64,000 nucleotides of DNA from Basidiobolus meristosporus CBS 931.73. Taxonomy: Eukaryota > Basidiobolomycota > Basidiobolomycetes > Basidiobolales > Basidiobolaceae. Below, piece by piece: positions 33,049 through 43,599 of this stretch. The notes below the pieces were generated by a model that searched no databases, was not told the DNA's origin, and worked only from the letters and a program-made list of their open reading frames with translations. Both the position numbers and the translations under genes were made by a program. Each line of letters begins with the position of its first letter. Within the stretch, counting starts at the first letter, position 1. The stretch lies in NCBI GenBank assembly GCA_002104905.1, contig MCFE01000382.1, forward strand, positions 1 to 64,000. The letters run 5' to 3'.

Positions 33049-33633
33049 ATGCTACTAGGCGCACATGTGAAAAGGTACGGACTTTTGTTACTGGTGGTGT
33101 TGGTTGTTTGTATGATCAGTGGGCGCAGCGCGAAAGCAGAGCCCTCAAATGTCCGGCCGGTGTTCGATCTCACTGAATTGGAAGATTTGGATGTTAATGG
33201 GCTTAGGCTCTTCGGGGCCACGCTTCCTTCATTGAACTTGGGCTCGAGGATAAGTCAGCTCGGAAGCGGCATCCGGAGTGCAACCAAAAGTATCGGTGGC
33301 AGTATCAGCAACATAGCCAAGGGAATCACAAGCAGGTTGCCGAAGATCAGCTTCACCTCTCTGAGATCGAGTCTGAGGTTTCCGAACATAAGTGCGCTGA
33401 CTTCAAAGATCCATCTTCCTTCATATTTCTCCCCGAGACAGCTGTTTCGGAGAATCCCGTTCATAGGCAAGGGTTGGTTCGTGGATACCACGGCGAACGT
33501 AAACGTGAAGCCGAACGAAGATGCGATTGCCTATGGACTGGACGAGAGTAAAATCGACTTCAATTCCCTTGTTGTTATCCACGAGAAGGTTAAGCTGGCT
33601 GGGGAGAAAGCTAGAAGGTTGAAGGGGTACTGA
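33049..33633 (+). CDS. Secreted or membrane-anchored orphan protein, 194 aa
   Basis: The start is the ATG at 33049, 80 bp after a TATA box; a longer reading from 32995 would need a TTG start. Residues about 10-25 form a strong hydrophobic segment (YGLLLLVVLVVCMISG) followed by RSAKAEPS, which looks like a signal peptide cleaved after AKA. The mature part has a short acidic start (DLTELEDLDVNG), a Gly/Ser/Ile-rich basic middle with helical periodicity (GSGIRSATKSIGGSISNIA; SLRSSLRFPNISALTSKI) and a charged tail ending ARRLKGY. There are no cysteines after the signal and no recognised domain. AATAAA follows at 33695. The basic amphipathic centre would suit membrane or polyanion binding, but that is only inference. 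Confidence 0.75.
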   Translation: MLLGAHVKRYGLLLLVVLVVCMISGRSAKAEPSNVRPVFDLTELEDLDVNGLRLFGATLPSLNLGSRISQLGSGIRSATKSIGGSISNIAKGITSRLPKISFTSLRSSLRFPNISALTSKIHLPSYFSPRQLFRRIPFIGKGWFVDTTANVNVKPNEDAIAYGLDESKIDFNSLVVIHEKVKLAGEKARRLKGY

Positions 33634-33694
33634 GGAGGGACTGGGTCCGTTTTGCGATTTTCCCCGGACACTTATTTTTGTTACACCAGTTAGA

Positions 33695-33700
33695 AATAAA
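33695..33700 (+). terminator. Polyadenylation signal of the secreted-protein gene
   Basis: AATAAA, 62 bp after the stop at 33633. Confidence 0.55.
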
Positions 33701-33719
33701 CCATCCTTGAAGCTATCCA

Positions 33720-34828
33720 TCGGATTATTAAAGCTACCTAGCCATCTGCTCGCACACATGCGGATGGATTTCTGGATGATCTATGGACATACCACTGGCG
33801 GACTCTGGTTTAGTGGCAGTGACCATGCGCGGCCGATCCGCACAAGAGTCAGTGCTTGCAAATAGCGGTCTCGTGCTAAGCATCCGTGCTCCGCAAAACC
33901 ATACTGCAAAGCGAGGAAAGGCTGCTAGGACGGGGGACAAACAAAGTCCACCACCCAGCGTTACACAAGGATATATTTGGCCGGTTTGTGGTTTCCAGAG
34001 CTCACTCCAAATCGAATCCTGATGCTCATGAGGTGTATGTGCTACCACCACCGAAGGTAAAATTTTTCGTCTCAACAGGAAAGTCACTTTGAGGCGAAGT
34101 CCTCGGCCAATCACGGAGGAGCTAAGGCTCTCCACGAACCAAATCTGACGAGGGTGATCGTAGCCTGGGGTGTCAGTTCGATCTAATTCGTAGATTTGAA
34201 TGGAAGCTTATTTTAGATTCCCAACGACCATCCTATTGCCCAATATATCAGTTGAGTGGACAAAAGGATAAACTCCCCCAAGGCCGCGATCCGTTCCTCG
34301 AGATGCCCCGAAGGCCACACCACCCACACCTCGCTGCCGGGCAACCCTGCCATCCATCTGCATCCATCGCTCGCTCGCGAGGTGGAATGGTGCCCGGCCA
34401 TGCCGCAGTGCTTGATCAAATGATACAGACCCCTCACCATGTAAGTCGACAAGCTGGTCCTCGGACTGCTAAAATCACTGCGCTACCATGATCCTCCGTC
34501 GGATCGGCTTTTTTTTCATTCAGAAATTTTTTTCTTAAATCAAGGATTTACTCTCTGACCTCTCTACATTCAACATTCAACCAACCTCTACTCCGGGTAT
34601 TCGTATTTGGAGATAACGATCCTCCGTCCCGCTTTTAGACCTCTTGTTTGTAGGTGTTTGTTTTGTTCCCCACCGCCCTGACGACCCCCGTCCCCGCACT
34701 CTTCCCCACTCTATTGCTTCTAGTTCGAACCAGCTATTGCTGGTCCAGCATCTTTCGTCTCGTCCTCAATCACCGATAATCTCACTTCGCCTCACATACA
34801 GCCCTATATATACATCTACCCTCATCAA
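33720..34828. other. Intergenic region upstream of RPO41
   Basis: About 1.1 kb of unique, moderately CpG-rich sequence. Several short frames on both strands have no recognisable content. The last 200 bp are pyrimidine-rich with TATATATA at about 34805, only 20-odd bases before the ATG, so they probably belong to the leader. No RNA gene is seen. Confidence 0.5.
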
Positions 34829-37800
34829 ATGCTCTCCTTTGCACAAAAAACTCTATCTTCACCTCACTACCGATTAGTTCGAGGAGTGTCTACCAACAGA
34901 CCCTCCTACGGTTCTTGCTCGCTCTCCCGCAGGTCATCTCCATTTTCACGCATCAGACCTTGGTCACAGAGTCGTCTCCTTAATAACTCAGCCACCAAAC
35001 AGAACGTAGCTTCGGTGGACATTGTTCGTAATACCCTCGGAAACACCGAGAGCCTGCAGGAGATGTTCACCCCCCTAGGGGAGACCGTGTCTACCCAAGG
35101 AAGCCGAAACCTACTCATCCTACCTCGTCCGCGTCCACAGGATTTCAACGACAACACATTCAACGTCAGCGAGCGTCTGGTGGTGATGCACGCTTGCCTC
35201 AAGACTGGCGACGTTGACCGTGCTCGTCGTTTGCTCACAAGTCTATACAAGACCAACCCTCAGAAAATGAAAGAACTCGCCGACATTCACGTCCACAACT
35301 CGCTACTCAAAGGGTACGTGGAGCAGAACCCCCGGCCACACGTGATCGCCGCCATGAGCTGGTTCGACGCCATCAAACGGTACGAGCTGTCACCAGATTC
35401 CACCACATATGCCATCTTGATCAAAGGGTTCCTTCGCATCAACAGCGTCAACGCCGCCAAAGTGATAGCCCAAGAGATGATGAAGAATGGTTACACGATG
35501 GAGCAACTGTATGGCAACCCTCATCTGGACGACGCCGACCTGAAAAAGCTCGTAGGCATCGCCGAGGAGCTGGCCCCTGTCAAGGTCAAAAAGGAGGAGC
35601 CCAAGGCGGCCGTGGTTCCCGAAACTCAACAAGAGCCATTCCCAGACATCAAATCGAGCAATCCTCTCGGGGTCCGTATGCTAAGAAAGTCGCTGGAAAC
35701 GGCGAGTGCGAGCTACATGGACCTTTACGAGCGACAACTGAAACTGGAGCAACAGGCCGTGGAGGCCGAAGTGGCCCGATTGGCCGAGATCGACCAAGGC
35801 AGAGGGGAGAATTCGGCATTGCTCCGGTCCTCTCAACTTAAGAGAATGGTGCGCGAGTGGCATACCAAGCTTGTCGAGCGTATCCAAGAGGAGTGTCTCC
35901 GAGCCTCTGACGATAGCAAAGATATTACCTCGAGCTATGGAGCGTTGCTTAGAGCTGTTTCTCCCGAGAAGCTGGCCATCATCACAATCAACGAGCTGTT
36001 ACGCTCGAACAGCTCCGGAGACATTGCCGACGGGATCAGAAGTACCCATCTGTTACTCTCTGTCGGTAAGGCAGTTGAGTTGGAATATCACTCGGATGCC
36101 CTGAAGAAGAAGGCCAACAGCCATCTGCTGGATCGTCGCATGCAAGTCCAATCCCTCTACTCCTCTGGTAAGCTGTTTAACATGACGGTGCGTCGTGCGG
36201 AGGCCAAGAAGGAGAGGGAGGAGATCGAGTCTGAGTGGGTGCCCAGATGGACAAAGGAGATGCAGATGAGTCTTGGCTCGGTGCTCGTCTCTTCGTTGAT
36301 CGAGTCGGCCAAGGTGAAAATAAAGCACGTCGAGGATGCCACCGGCCATGTAGAATATTCCAACGAAGACGCATTCTACGTCACTCACCAGTTCCAACGT
36401 GGAAAGCAGATCGGGATCGTGAAGTTCCATCCAAAGCTCATCAACATCTTCAAGGAGGGCCCCTTGAACGAAGGGATCCATCCACGTCTATTACCCATGT
36501 TGGTGCCACCCAAGCCTTGGCTCACATTCAACAGCGGCGGCTATTTAACTAGCCGTTCGTTGTGTATGCGAATCAAGGGAAGTCCAGAGCAGCTGGCCTA
36601 CTTGAAAGAAGCCTCCAACAAGGATTGTCTAGCCGTCGCCCTGGCCGGATTGGATGTGCTGGGTTCGACGAAATGGATGGTGAACCGGAATGTGTTTGAC
36701 GTGGTGTTGCAAGTATGGAACTCGGAGCAAGGCCTCGCCGACATTCCCCCAGCCAATGTAAGCCGCGAGCTTCCACCAAAGCCGGCCGATTACGACGAGA
36801 ATCCTCAGGCGCGTTGGCAATGGCAGAGGGAATCTCGGGAGATCCTGAATGAGAAGCGAAACAACCATTCGCTACGTTGCGACGCCAACTATAAGGTGGA
36901 GATCGCCAAAGCCTTCCTCGACCAGCCCATCTATTTCCCGCACAATTTCGATTTCCGTGGTCGTGCCTATCCCATTCCCCCTCACTTCAATCACTTGGGC
37001 AGTGATCTGTGCAGAGGTCTGCTTCTGTTCGGTGACGCCAAGCCGCTTGGAGAGCGGGGACTGAGGTGGCTGAAGATCCACCTGGCTTCCTTGGCTGGTT
37101 ACGACAAGCAATCATTCGACGCCCGTGTGGAATACATTGAGCAGAACATAAGCAAGGTGTTCGATTCCGCCGATCGTCCACTTGATGGCGATCGCTGGTG
37201 GCTACAAGCTGAGGACCCTTGGCAGTGTTTGGCTGCCTGTTTCGAGCTGACGAACGCTTTGCGGAGTCCAGTCCCAGAGGAGTTTGCTTCCAGCCTTCCC
37301 ATCCATCAGGACGGAACCTGCAATGGTTTACAGCATTATGCCGCGCTAGGTGGTGATACGGAAGGTGCGCGTCAAGTCAACCTAATCCCAAGTGGCGCCC
37401 CTGCCGATATCTACACCGGTGTTGCTAACAAGGTGATAGAGCTGATCGAGAAGGAGGCGGCCCTGGGAGTCGACAAAGCACAGATCCTGAAGGGAAAGAT
37501 CACGAGAAAGGTGGTGAAACAAACGGTCATGACCAACGTGTACGGGGTCACCGTGATCGGTGCGCGCGCTCAGATCTCCAACCGACTTCGCGAAATCGAG
37601 GACCTGAAGGATGCCGACGTATTCGGGCTATCGACCTACCTGACCCGGTTGGTGTTCAATTCCCTGGGGGAGATGTTCACGGGAGCGCGCAACCTGCAGG
37701 ACTGGCTCAATGAGAGTGCTAGGAGAATCGCGCGCAGTATACCTGCTGCGCTGTTGGAGGATGCAATCAACAAGCGCAAGAACTCCGGCTCCGGCGAAGG

Positions 37801-38494
37801 CGACGCCGAGTTACCCATCTCGGCCAGCAACAAGCTACTCAGTGCCGAGCAAATGTCCTCGGTCATCTGGACGACTCCTCTGGGCGTACCCATTGTCCAG
37901 CCATATCGGAAGCACCAGAAGAAGGTGATCAAGACGAACCTTCAGAACCTCACCATCGTCAACCCGGATGCTCACGTGCCTGTGAACGCACAGAAGCAGC
38001 GAACCGCGTTCCCGCCCAACTTCATCCATTCGCTTGATGCCTCCCACATGCTCATGTCGGCGGTAGCGTGCAAGCAGCTTGGCTTGAGCTTCGCCTCGGT
38101 GCACGACAGTTACTGGACGCACGCATGCGACGTAGACACCATGAACCGGGTCCTCCGCGAGCAGTTCATCGAGCTGCATCAAAGGCCCATCATGGAGGAG
38201 TTGCGGAATGAGTTCATCGAGCGCTACAAGGGTTACAAGATGCCGATGCCTGTAAATGAACCCGAACCGAAGCCCAAGACGAAGTCACTCAACCTGGCCC
38301 TACCCGACGACGATGGCCACGACGAGGAGCTGGATGGGGAATGTGGCACCAAGCACCGTGAGGAGGAGACGGAGGACCCGTCGAAGAAGTCCAAAAAGGC
38401 CCATAAGTGGGTCGACCTCACCTTCCCTCCTCTACCAGCACGTGGTGACTTCGACGTATCTCAGGTCAAAGACAGCCCCTATTTCTTCCATTAG
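34829..38494 (+). CDS. RPO41: Mitochondrial DNA-directed RNA polymerase
   Basis: The single-subunit, T7-like polymerase that transcribes the mitochondrial genome; 1221 aa in one exon, the normal fungal size. The N-terminus (MLSFAQKTLSSPHYRLVRG) is a basic, hydroxylated mitochondrial presequence. Residues about 125-235 contain pentatricopeptide-like helices (VHNSLLKGYVEQ; DSTTYAILIKGFLRINSVNAA). The catalytic half has the fungal/T7 motifs: FPHNFDFRGRAYPIP; HQDGTCNGLQHYAALG with D828 (T7 Asp537); RKVVKQTVMTNVYG with K897 and Y905 (T7 Lys631 and Tyr639); and the palm motif SVHDSYWTH with D1093 (T7 Asp812). An acidic linker (about 1140-1195) precedes the conserved C-terminal end (FPPLPARGDFDVSQVKDSPYFFH). 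All key residues are intact and CpG content is high, as expected of a constrained host gene. Confidence 0.97.
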   Translation: MLSFAQKTLSSPHYRLVRGVSTNRPSYGSCSLSRRSSPFSRIRPWSQSRLLNNSATKQNVASVDIVRNTLGNTESLQEMFTPLGETVSTQGSRNLLILPRPRPQDFNDNTFNVSERLVVMHACLKTGDVDRARRLLTSLYKTNPQKMKELADIHVHNSLLKGYVEQNPRPHVIAAMSWFDAIKRYELSPDSTTYAILIKGFLRINSVNAAKVIAQEMMKNGYTMEQLYGNPHLDDADLKKLVGIAEELAPVKVKKEEPKAAVVPETQQEPFPDIKSSNPLGVRMLRKSLETASASYMDLYERQLKLEQQAVEAEVARLAEIDQGRGENSALLRSSQLKRMVREWHTKLVERIQEECLRASDDSKDITSSYGALLRAVSPEKLAIITINELLRSNSSGDIADGIRSTHLLLSVGKAVELEYHSDALKKKANSHLLDRRMQVQSLYSSGKLFNMTVRRAEAKKEREEIESEWVPRWTKEMQMSLGSVLVSSLIESAKVKIKHVEDATGHVEYSNEDAFYVTHQFQRGKQIGIVKFHPKLINIFKEGPLNEGIHPRLLPMLVPPKPWLTFNSGGYLTSRSLCMRIKGSPEQLAYLKEASNKDCLAVALAGLDVLGSTKWMVNRNVFDVVLQVWNSEQGLADIPPANVSRELPPKPADYDENPQARWQWQRESREILNEKRNNHSLRCDANYKVEIAKAFLDQPIYFPHNFDFRGRAYPIPPHFNHLGSDLCRGLLLFGDAKPLGERGLRWLKIHLASLAGYDKQSFDARVEYIEQNISKVFDSADRPLDGDRWWLQAEDPWQCLAACFELTNALRSPVPEEFASSLPIHQDGTCNGLQHYAALGGDTEGARQVNLIPSGAPADIYTGVANKVIELIEKEAALGVDKAQILKGKITRKVVKQTVMTNVYGVTVIGARAQISNRLREIEDLKDADVFGLSTYLTRLVFNSLGEMFTGARNLQDWLNESARRIARSIPAALLEDAINKRKNSGSGEGDAELPISASNKLLSAEQMSSVIWTTPLGVPIVQPYRKHQKKVIKTNLQNLTIVNPDAHVPVNAQKQRTAFPPNFIHSLDASHMLMSAVACKQLGLSFASVHDSYWTHACDVDTMNRVLREQFIELHQRPIMEELRNEFIERYKGYKMPMPVNEPEPKPKTKSLNLALPDDDGHDEELDGECGTKHREEETEDPSKKSKKAHKWVDLTFPPLPARGDFDVSQVKDSPYFFH

Positions 38495-39225
38495 CCGGGG
38501 TCGCTTCCGGATGACGAGGCAGGTGACTTCTCCCATCGCTTAGCCAATCTCCTACCCCCTACGCCCATGCCAGTGGTGGCCATTTACGTTCGATCCTCCT
38601 CAACCGTACTGTCCTACACTGGCATCCATCATACCAGGGAAATCAATGTACCGCAGAGACGGATTCGGATTCGGAGCCGGAGCCGGAGCCGACCATCCCG
38701 CACAACCTCACTCAGCCATCCCATCCGAAAAGCACCCCTCTTCCCTCTATCATTGAACCCACATCTCATCCTCTCATCCCGCTATAGACCATCCTTCCGT
38801 CCCACTCTCTACTCACATCCACATCCACATCCACATCCACACCTACACCTACACCCACACCCACACCCACACCCGCATTCGTACATCCACACATTAAGTA
38901 CCTTTCTTTATAACCAAATCCCCGCACCTGTTGTATTCCATTCCCGGTCGGTTCGCCTCGGTGTCAGCATCTACGCCTGTGAGAACCACCACCCCGTCAC
39001 CACCACCAATAAAATCACATTCCATCGTACCAAGGCTTGAATCCCGGTCTCTTACTACTCTCATCGGCGATTCCACCCCCCCACCCTCTCCGCTTCTGCC
39101 TCCACTTCCACCTCCACTCTCACTTGCACTTTTGTCGTGTCCCATGCGAACCTTAAAGTCCGTAGCCTAGGCACGATCCAACCTCATCAATATTCCCACC
39201 CGATTCCATGTTAACTAGCAGGCAC
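38495..39225. repeat. C-rich region with hexanucleotide repeats downstream of RPO41
   Basis: 38668-38690 is a short GGATTC/GGAGCC repeat. 38816-38875 is a CCACAT run that grades into CACACC and CACCCA, a hexanucleotide microsatellite. A 157-codon frame (38567-39040) crosses it as a His-Pro run; the other frames give Thr-Ser/Thr-Pro. None has gene-like flanks, so it is treated as noncoding, possibly 3' UTR. AATAAA occurs at about 39007. Confidence 0.6.
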
Positions 39226-39227
39226 AC

Positions 39228-39548
39228 ATGAGGCTCTAAGAGTCCGGGAGATATCGGAAGTGGTTGGGAAGGCAAGTGGATCATGCGGTATTCAGGGGAT
39301 GATTCGTTGAATGTTAAAGTGGTACTTTATACTTTGACATGGTCTTGGCAACACAAACCTGTGGAATGCACCTTGGAAGATCCCAAGATCACGTGTGCAA
39401 AGTTTGGGGCTGCTTGGACAATCTTGGGATCTCCAATGCCCTGTGCACCTTCCATCACAACCCTGAGATACTGCCTGTTCCGGGTACCTGGTGTTTTGGT
39501 GGGAATATTCCAAGCAACTCCCCACCAGGAATCTGCCTCACCAGAGTG
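39228..39548 (-). repeat. Copia-like LTR relic, CpG-rich variant
   Basis: The sequence follows the B1/B2 LTR on the minus strand (GAGATATCGGAAGTGG, GTACTTTATAC, CATGGTCTTGGCA, TTTGGGGCTGCTTGGAC, GGTACCTGGTGTTTTGG). It keeps CG or other G/C bases where the B copies have TG, CA or A/T. Both ends are truncated. A Tnp2-family fragment follows at 39549. Confidence 0.75.
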
Positions 39549-40421
39549 TAACTCAACTGGCTGAACATCCAACTATCAAGAAAATTGCTGTTTTCTTGTA
39601 GGTAAATCTTCTTGGCTAGGATGGGATTCTGCCAGTTTGGAGCTTAAGGAATTAATTGGCAAGAATTGCAGCTTTCTTCTCATGCTTCCCTGTCTCTGGC
39701 CTGGGTAGACTTTTCTGACTTTACCTTTCCTTTATTGCTGCCAGCTCTTTCACTGCTACTTTGTCTGAGTGCTTCTTGTATTCAGGTACATTTTCTTCTT
39801 GATAAAAGCCACACTGGTGTATCCATTTCAGTCTTCTTGTTCCTTACTGGCACTCTTCTAACAACCCAACAATTCTTTGCTGCATGTTTTGAGCTTTTGG
39901 CCCCAGTTGTGACATGCTCCTGGGGGAGCCACTTGATTTTATCATTGTCAGGTCCTTCACTGCTACTTTGACTTGGTGCTTCTTGAGTGGAACCACACTT
40001 TTTCTTGATAAATGTTGCACCGGTGCATATGTGTCTACTGGCTTGTCCCTAACTGGTACTCAGCTACTTGACATTTCTTTGACACTTGTTTAGAGCGTTT
40101 GGCCCTGCTTGAAACTGGCTCTTAAGGAGCCCATGGCATGCTGGCCTTAAGGTGATGGTGTGCTAGACTTCTAATGGCCTCTTGAGTATTGCCCACTGTT
40201 CATTATTGCACCTTACAACTTCATGGATCTTCAGTGTTCTTTGATTCTTAGACTTGGGCATACACCACAGTCTCTCCCTCCAATGTTGTGATAGGTTCTT
40301 CTGTAGCTTTATCTTTTGGCACTGCTGTTGTGCATCAAAGTCTGTGTGGTGTTCCTATGCTGTTACATTGGGAAATGGCTCTATTCCTAGCTGTGATATT
40401 GAGTTACTTGAGTTCCTTCTG
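39549..40421 (-). pseudogene. Companion protein of the Tnp2 family, decayed copy (minus)
   Basis: Reading leftward, 40430-40230 corresponds to the end of the coiled-coil region of the copy at 52778 (SSSMS...CPKIKP). 40170-40130 matches the HHHLKASIPWDHQE-encoding block, and 40130-39660 is the repeated Lys/Gln-rich region. 39660-39549 matches the later conserved segment seen at 44100-44220. All frames are broken. Orientation is opposite to the Tnp2 fragment that follows on the plus strand, as in the better copy at 49650-53450. Confidence 0.65.
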
Positions 40422-40459
40422 CTCTCCCACTCACCAAGTACAGTCAGTAATAACCCACA
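40422..40459 (+). repeat. 38-bp tag identical to the end of the element E LTR
   Basis: This 38-bp stretch matches the last 38 bp of the LTR at 61145-61182 with one C/T difference. The sequence on either side belongs to the companion-protein repeat. It may be the remains of an element E LTR or a captured end. Confidence 0.7.
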
Positions 40460-40559
40460 CATACCAATTCAGGAGAGCTTGTCATGCCTTTTGGCTCACC
40501 TCTGCTTTATGAATATGGCCTGCAGAGAGATAGATCTGCAGTAGAAGGCTGGCTGCTGG

Positions 40560-41644
40560 ATTGTGAGCCTATCTTCCCTCACAACAGTACCATGCATGAG
40601 CCCTGTTAAATCCCAATGTGCAATAAGACAATATCCATGGAAAAGAGTGCCCTGAAAACTCTATGGAGCCAAGTGAGCACATTAATGTACTTACTGGTGA
40701 ATGCTGTGATGTTGCTGCTAGAGAAGTGGCATACTTTCACCTATATCAGTATTGTGGCTCAGAGGATTTATGGCTGCCCCTTGCCAAAATCACTCCAGGA
40801 TGCAACTTACCATGTACTTGGTACAAATGGGATACTATCCTGCAGTTGGTAACATATGACTCAGAGACCTTTCTGATACATACATGTGCTAATAGTTGCA
40901 TGTCATTCATATCAGAAAATACCACTGTTGTAAGGTGTACAACTTGTCAGGAATCCACCATCACAGGAGAAAAACATTGTTTGCACTCCAAATATAATAT
41001 ATTGATACCCTGTCTAAAGTAGCTCATGCAGTCCAACAAATATTCTGAAGCTATACAGTACCCCTCTCAGTATTAATCAAGTGCAACCATTCTGATGAAC
41101 ATGGTGGCAAACATTACAAACAACTAAGAAGCAAGGGCTACTTTGAAGGTTTGTATGACCATGCCTTTGCCTTAGCACTTAATGGATTCTCATTAAACAA
41201 GTACCCTGCCAGCAAATCCTACTGGCCACCGATTTCATCAACCGGAATCTGTCACCAATCTGATGGTATCAGAGCAAAAATGTGATGGTAGTCTCACTAA
41301 TATCCAGGCCTACGTTACAGTACAACCTGAGTAGCTGCCTGAACCCATTGCTGGAAGAATTTTGTATGCTATGCAGCAGGATACTAGCAAATGACTACTG
41401 TGTCAAAGATCATATTATCATCTGCATTGGAGATACCCCAGCCATCAGCAAGATAGCCGGCTCCTCTGGCCACAAAGGGTGGTATTGCTGTCAAATGTAT
41501 GAGATCCACCCAACAAAAAATAATCTGGTCCTGTAGGTGGATACAATCCAGATTGGCCATCAGGATTTGGTTTGGAGACCATCACAATACCAACAGCTTG
41601 GAATTAGTGACCCTCTTGACAACCTTATGATGGGATCACAACGG
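40560..41644 (+). pseudogene. Tnp2-type transposase, N-terminal half (plus)
   Basis: Plus-strand relic of the transposase that is better preserved at 52341-49650. 40660-41000 matches its region with LPCTWYKW and cysteine pairs (NSCMSFISEN, RCTTCQES). 41100-41230 matches KQLRSKGYFEGLYDHAFALALNGFSLNKY. 41282-41536 holds LNPLLEEFCML and IIICIGDTPAISKIAGSSGHKG with C..C after it, the DDE-region signature of fungal Tnp2/Plavaka transposases. Several stops and frame changes. A solo LTR at 41645 interrupts it. Confidence 0.78.
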
Positions 41645-42715
41645 TGTAGTGGGGTGACAGTGACACCCACTGACAGATGTGCTCATTCCCTTATTTTCTA
41701 CTTCCCTATATCCCTACTACACTCATTTTAGTTTTATCCCATTTGTCTTACCCAATCAGTACTATCCCATAAGCCGGTTGACTATCACACCTGCTTACCT
41801 TATTGCATAAGTTACCCCTCACTTTATGTAAGATTACTAGCTACAAGTGCTTCTATATTTGGCAAGTACCCACGCCAGTACCCGTGACACATGATCAATC
41901 TGTGTCACCATACCTACCATTTCCATACCATATATGGTATCCCCATGTTACACAGGTTTCAGAATACTGATTCCTGATTGGTTGGATGTGCTGTGCCTCT
42001 TAGAACCTTCCGGCACCTACTTAGAACATTCTTAGGTCATTCTGATGTCATTAAGATTTCTATTGATATCTGGAACCTTCTGGAACACCATGATTAGTAA
42101 TCACTTAGCCAGTAAGAAAAGTATATAAGGGAGGCTATCCCTCAACAATAAATCATCATCCCTTTTATCAGTATACCGACTTGTTGATTAGTGTGATCAC
42201 TGCTACCTGCTGCTACCTGAACTTCCAACCCTAGACCACAGGACACTCCCAGGAAACCGTGCTGACAGCCAACTGACCTTGGAGGCACTACTTGTGAGGA
42301 ATACTCAGAGTAGGTATCTTTTATTATATTTGATTCTTTCCCAAGTTTGTCCTTGTACAGGCAAAGATACTTTTCAGTCTTTGTAACTATTGACCACAGC
42401 TGCATTCTTATCAAGTCCCTGCTGGTGGAGTTTACAGTTGTTTTGACTTTGGAAGCTTTAGTACATTGTCATCTCAAAGGACACTGAACCCAGCACATAC
42501 TTTTGTTAAGATGCCAACTAAGTTGGGGATTGTAGCTCAATAGTTTTCCCTTGACAAGCTTGTGGCTTTATTCCCCTTCACATTAGATTAGAAACAGAAC
42601 CCAAGTATTCCTAGCAAGCTTTTGCCAGAGGTTATTGCACCCAGTGAACACCCCACACACAAAACACTTGAGAAGTGTTGGACGTATCTCTCCCTTGGAC
42701 CTATACACCACCACA
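41645..42715. repeat. Solo LTR of the 1.07-kb family, copy 1
   Basis: TGTAGTGGGGTGAC...CACCACCACA, 1071 bp and nearly identical to 55204-56275. It contains GTATATAAGG and CAATAAATC. Flanks are ACGG (41641-41644) and ACAG (42716-42719), an imperfect 4-bp duplication. Transposase-derived sequence resumes on the other side. It is CpG-poor. Confidence 0.78.
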
Positions 42716-42944
42716 ACAGCACTTTGCTAATTTTACCGCCAAATAAAGTTATAAACTTGATGGGGTTTGATTAGTGCTGTCAAAATAGTTGCATGGCATT
42801 ATTGCAGTCTTGATGCACTCCACAACTATTTAAAGTAGATCTAACTGGCCAGGACATCCAATTGACTTATTTGGCAGAAAACTTGACAGTATATCAACAG
42901 CCTCACAGCAAGACTGTGATGGCATTATTACAGCGGTATAGTGG
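42716..42944 (+). pseudogene. Tnp2 element sequence after the solo LTR
   Basis: Continues the sequence broken at 41644; equivalents are at 45615-45850 and 49300-49530 (CTAATTTTAC, CAAATAAA, TTGGTGCTGTGACAAT, GGCATTATTGCAGTC, CTCACAGCAAGACT). In the plus frame it gives short stretches of transposase-like sequence only. It ends where another LTR of the 1.07-kb family begins. Confidence 0.6.
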
Positions 42945-43265
42945 TGTAGTGGGGTCACAGTGACACCCCCTGACAGATGTGCTCATTCCTATATTTTCTA
43001 CTTCCCTATTTTTCTGCTACCCTTATACTAGTTTTATCCCATATTACTTACTTGATCAGTACTATCCCATAAGCCTGCTAACTATCAAACCTGCTTACCT
43101 TATTGCATTAGGTATCCCTCACTTTATGTAAAATTACTTGATATAAGTGCTTCTATGGTTGGCAGGTACCCATGCCAGTGCCTGTAACACATGATCAAAC
43201 CATGTCACCATCCCTACAGGACTTGTGACACATAATCAAGTGGTGTCACCATCCTCACCCCCTAT
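42945..43265. repeat. Truncated LTR of the 1.07-kb family
   Basis: The first about 320 bp of the family (TGTAGTGGGGTCACAGTGACACC...) with more divergence than the two full copies. Near its end GTGACACATAATCAAGTGGTGTCACC partly repeats the preceding bases. The remainder is lost. Confidence 0.72.
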
Positions 43266-43599
43266 GAAAAGTTATTGTAATGATCCCATCAAAAGGCTGT
43301 CACAAAGTTAAAGTCCCATGACTAAGAGGTACTGATCCTGTCAGGACACCATAAAGGGACCATTGAAAAATAATTGCACCCCAGATTTCACAAAAAACTT
43401 GGTCAAAAATTTTCATCACAACAATGTATAAATGGCTTTTGATTGGTTCCCTGCCAATTCGATCACTTTCTGATCCTGGACAATCTATCACCTCCTACAT
43501 TTGTGTGCATTGATTGGCTATTGCCTCTTTTTCACCCTTCTTACTTCCTGACTCTACCATTTCTCTCACATTTCATGCATACAAATTGATTTATTTCTG
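43266..43599. other. Unassigned TE-like sequence
   Basis: CpG-poor sequence between a truncated LTR and the companion-protein relic. No frame or repeat relation was recognised. Confidence 0.4.

Noticed and set aside
38567-39040. 157-residue frame with a long His-Pro run, a possible metal-binding protein
   Set aside because: The run comes from a hexanucleotide microsatellite that is open in all three frames. Flanking residues are low-complexity Arg/Ser, with no promoter and no conserved part.
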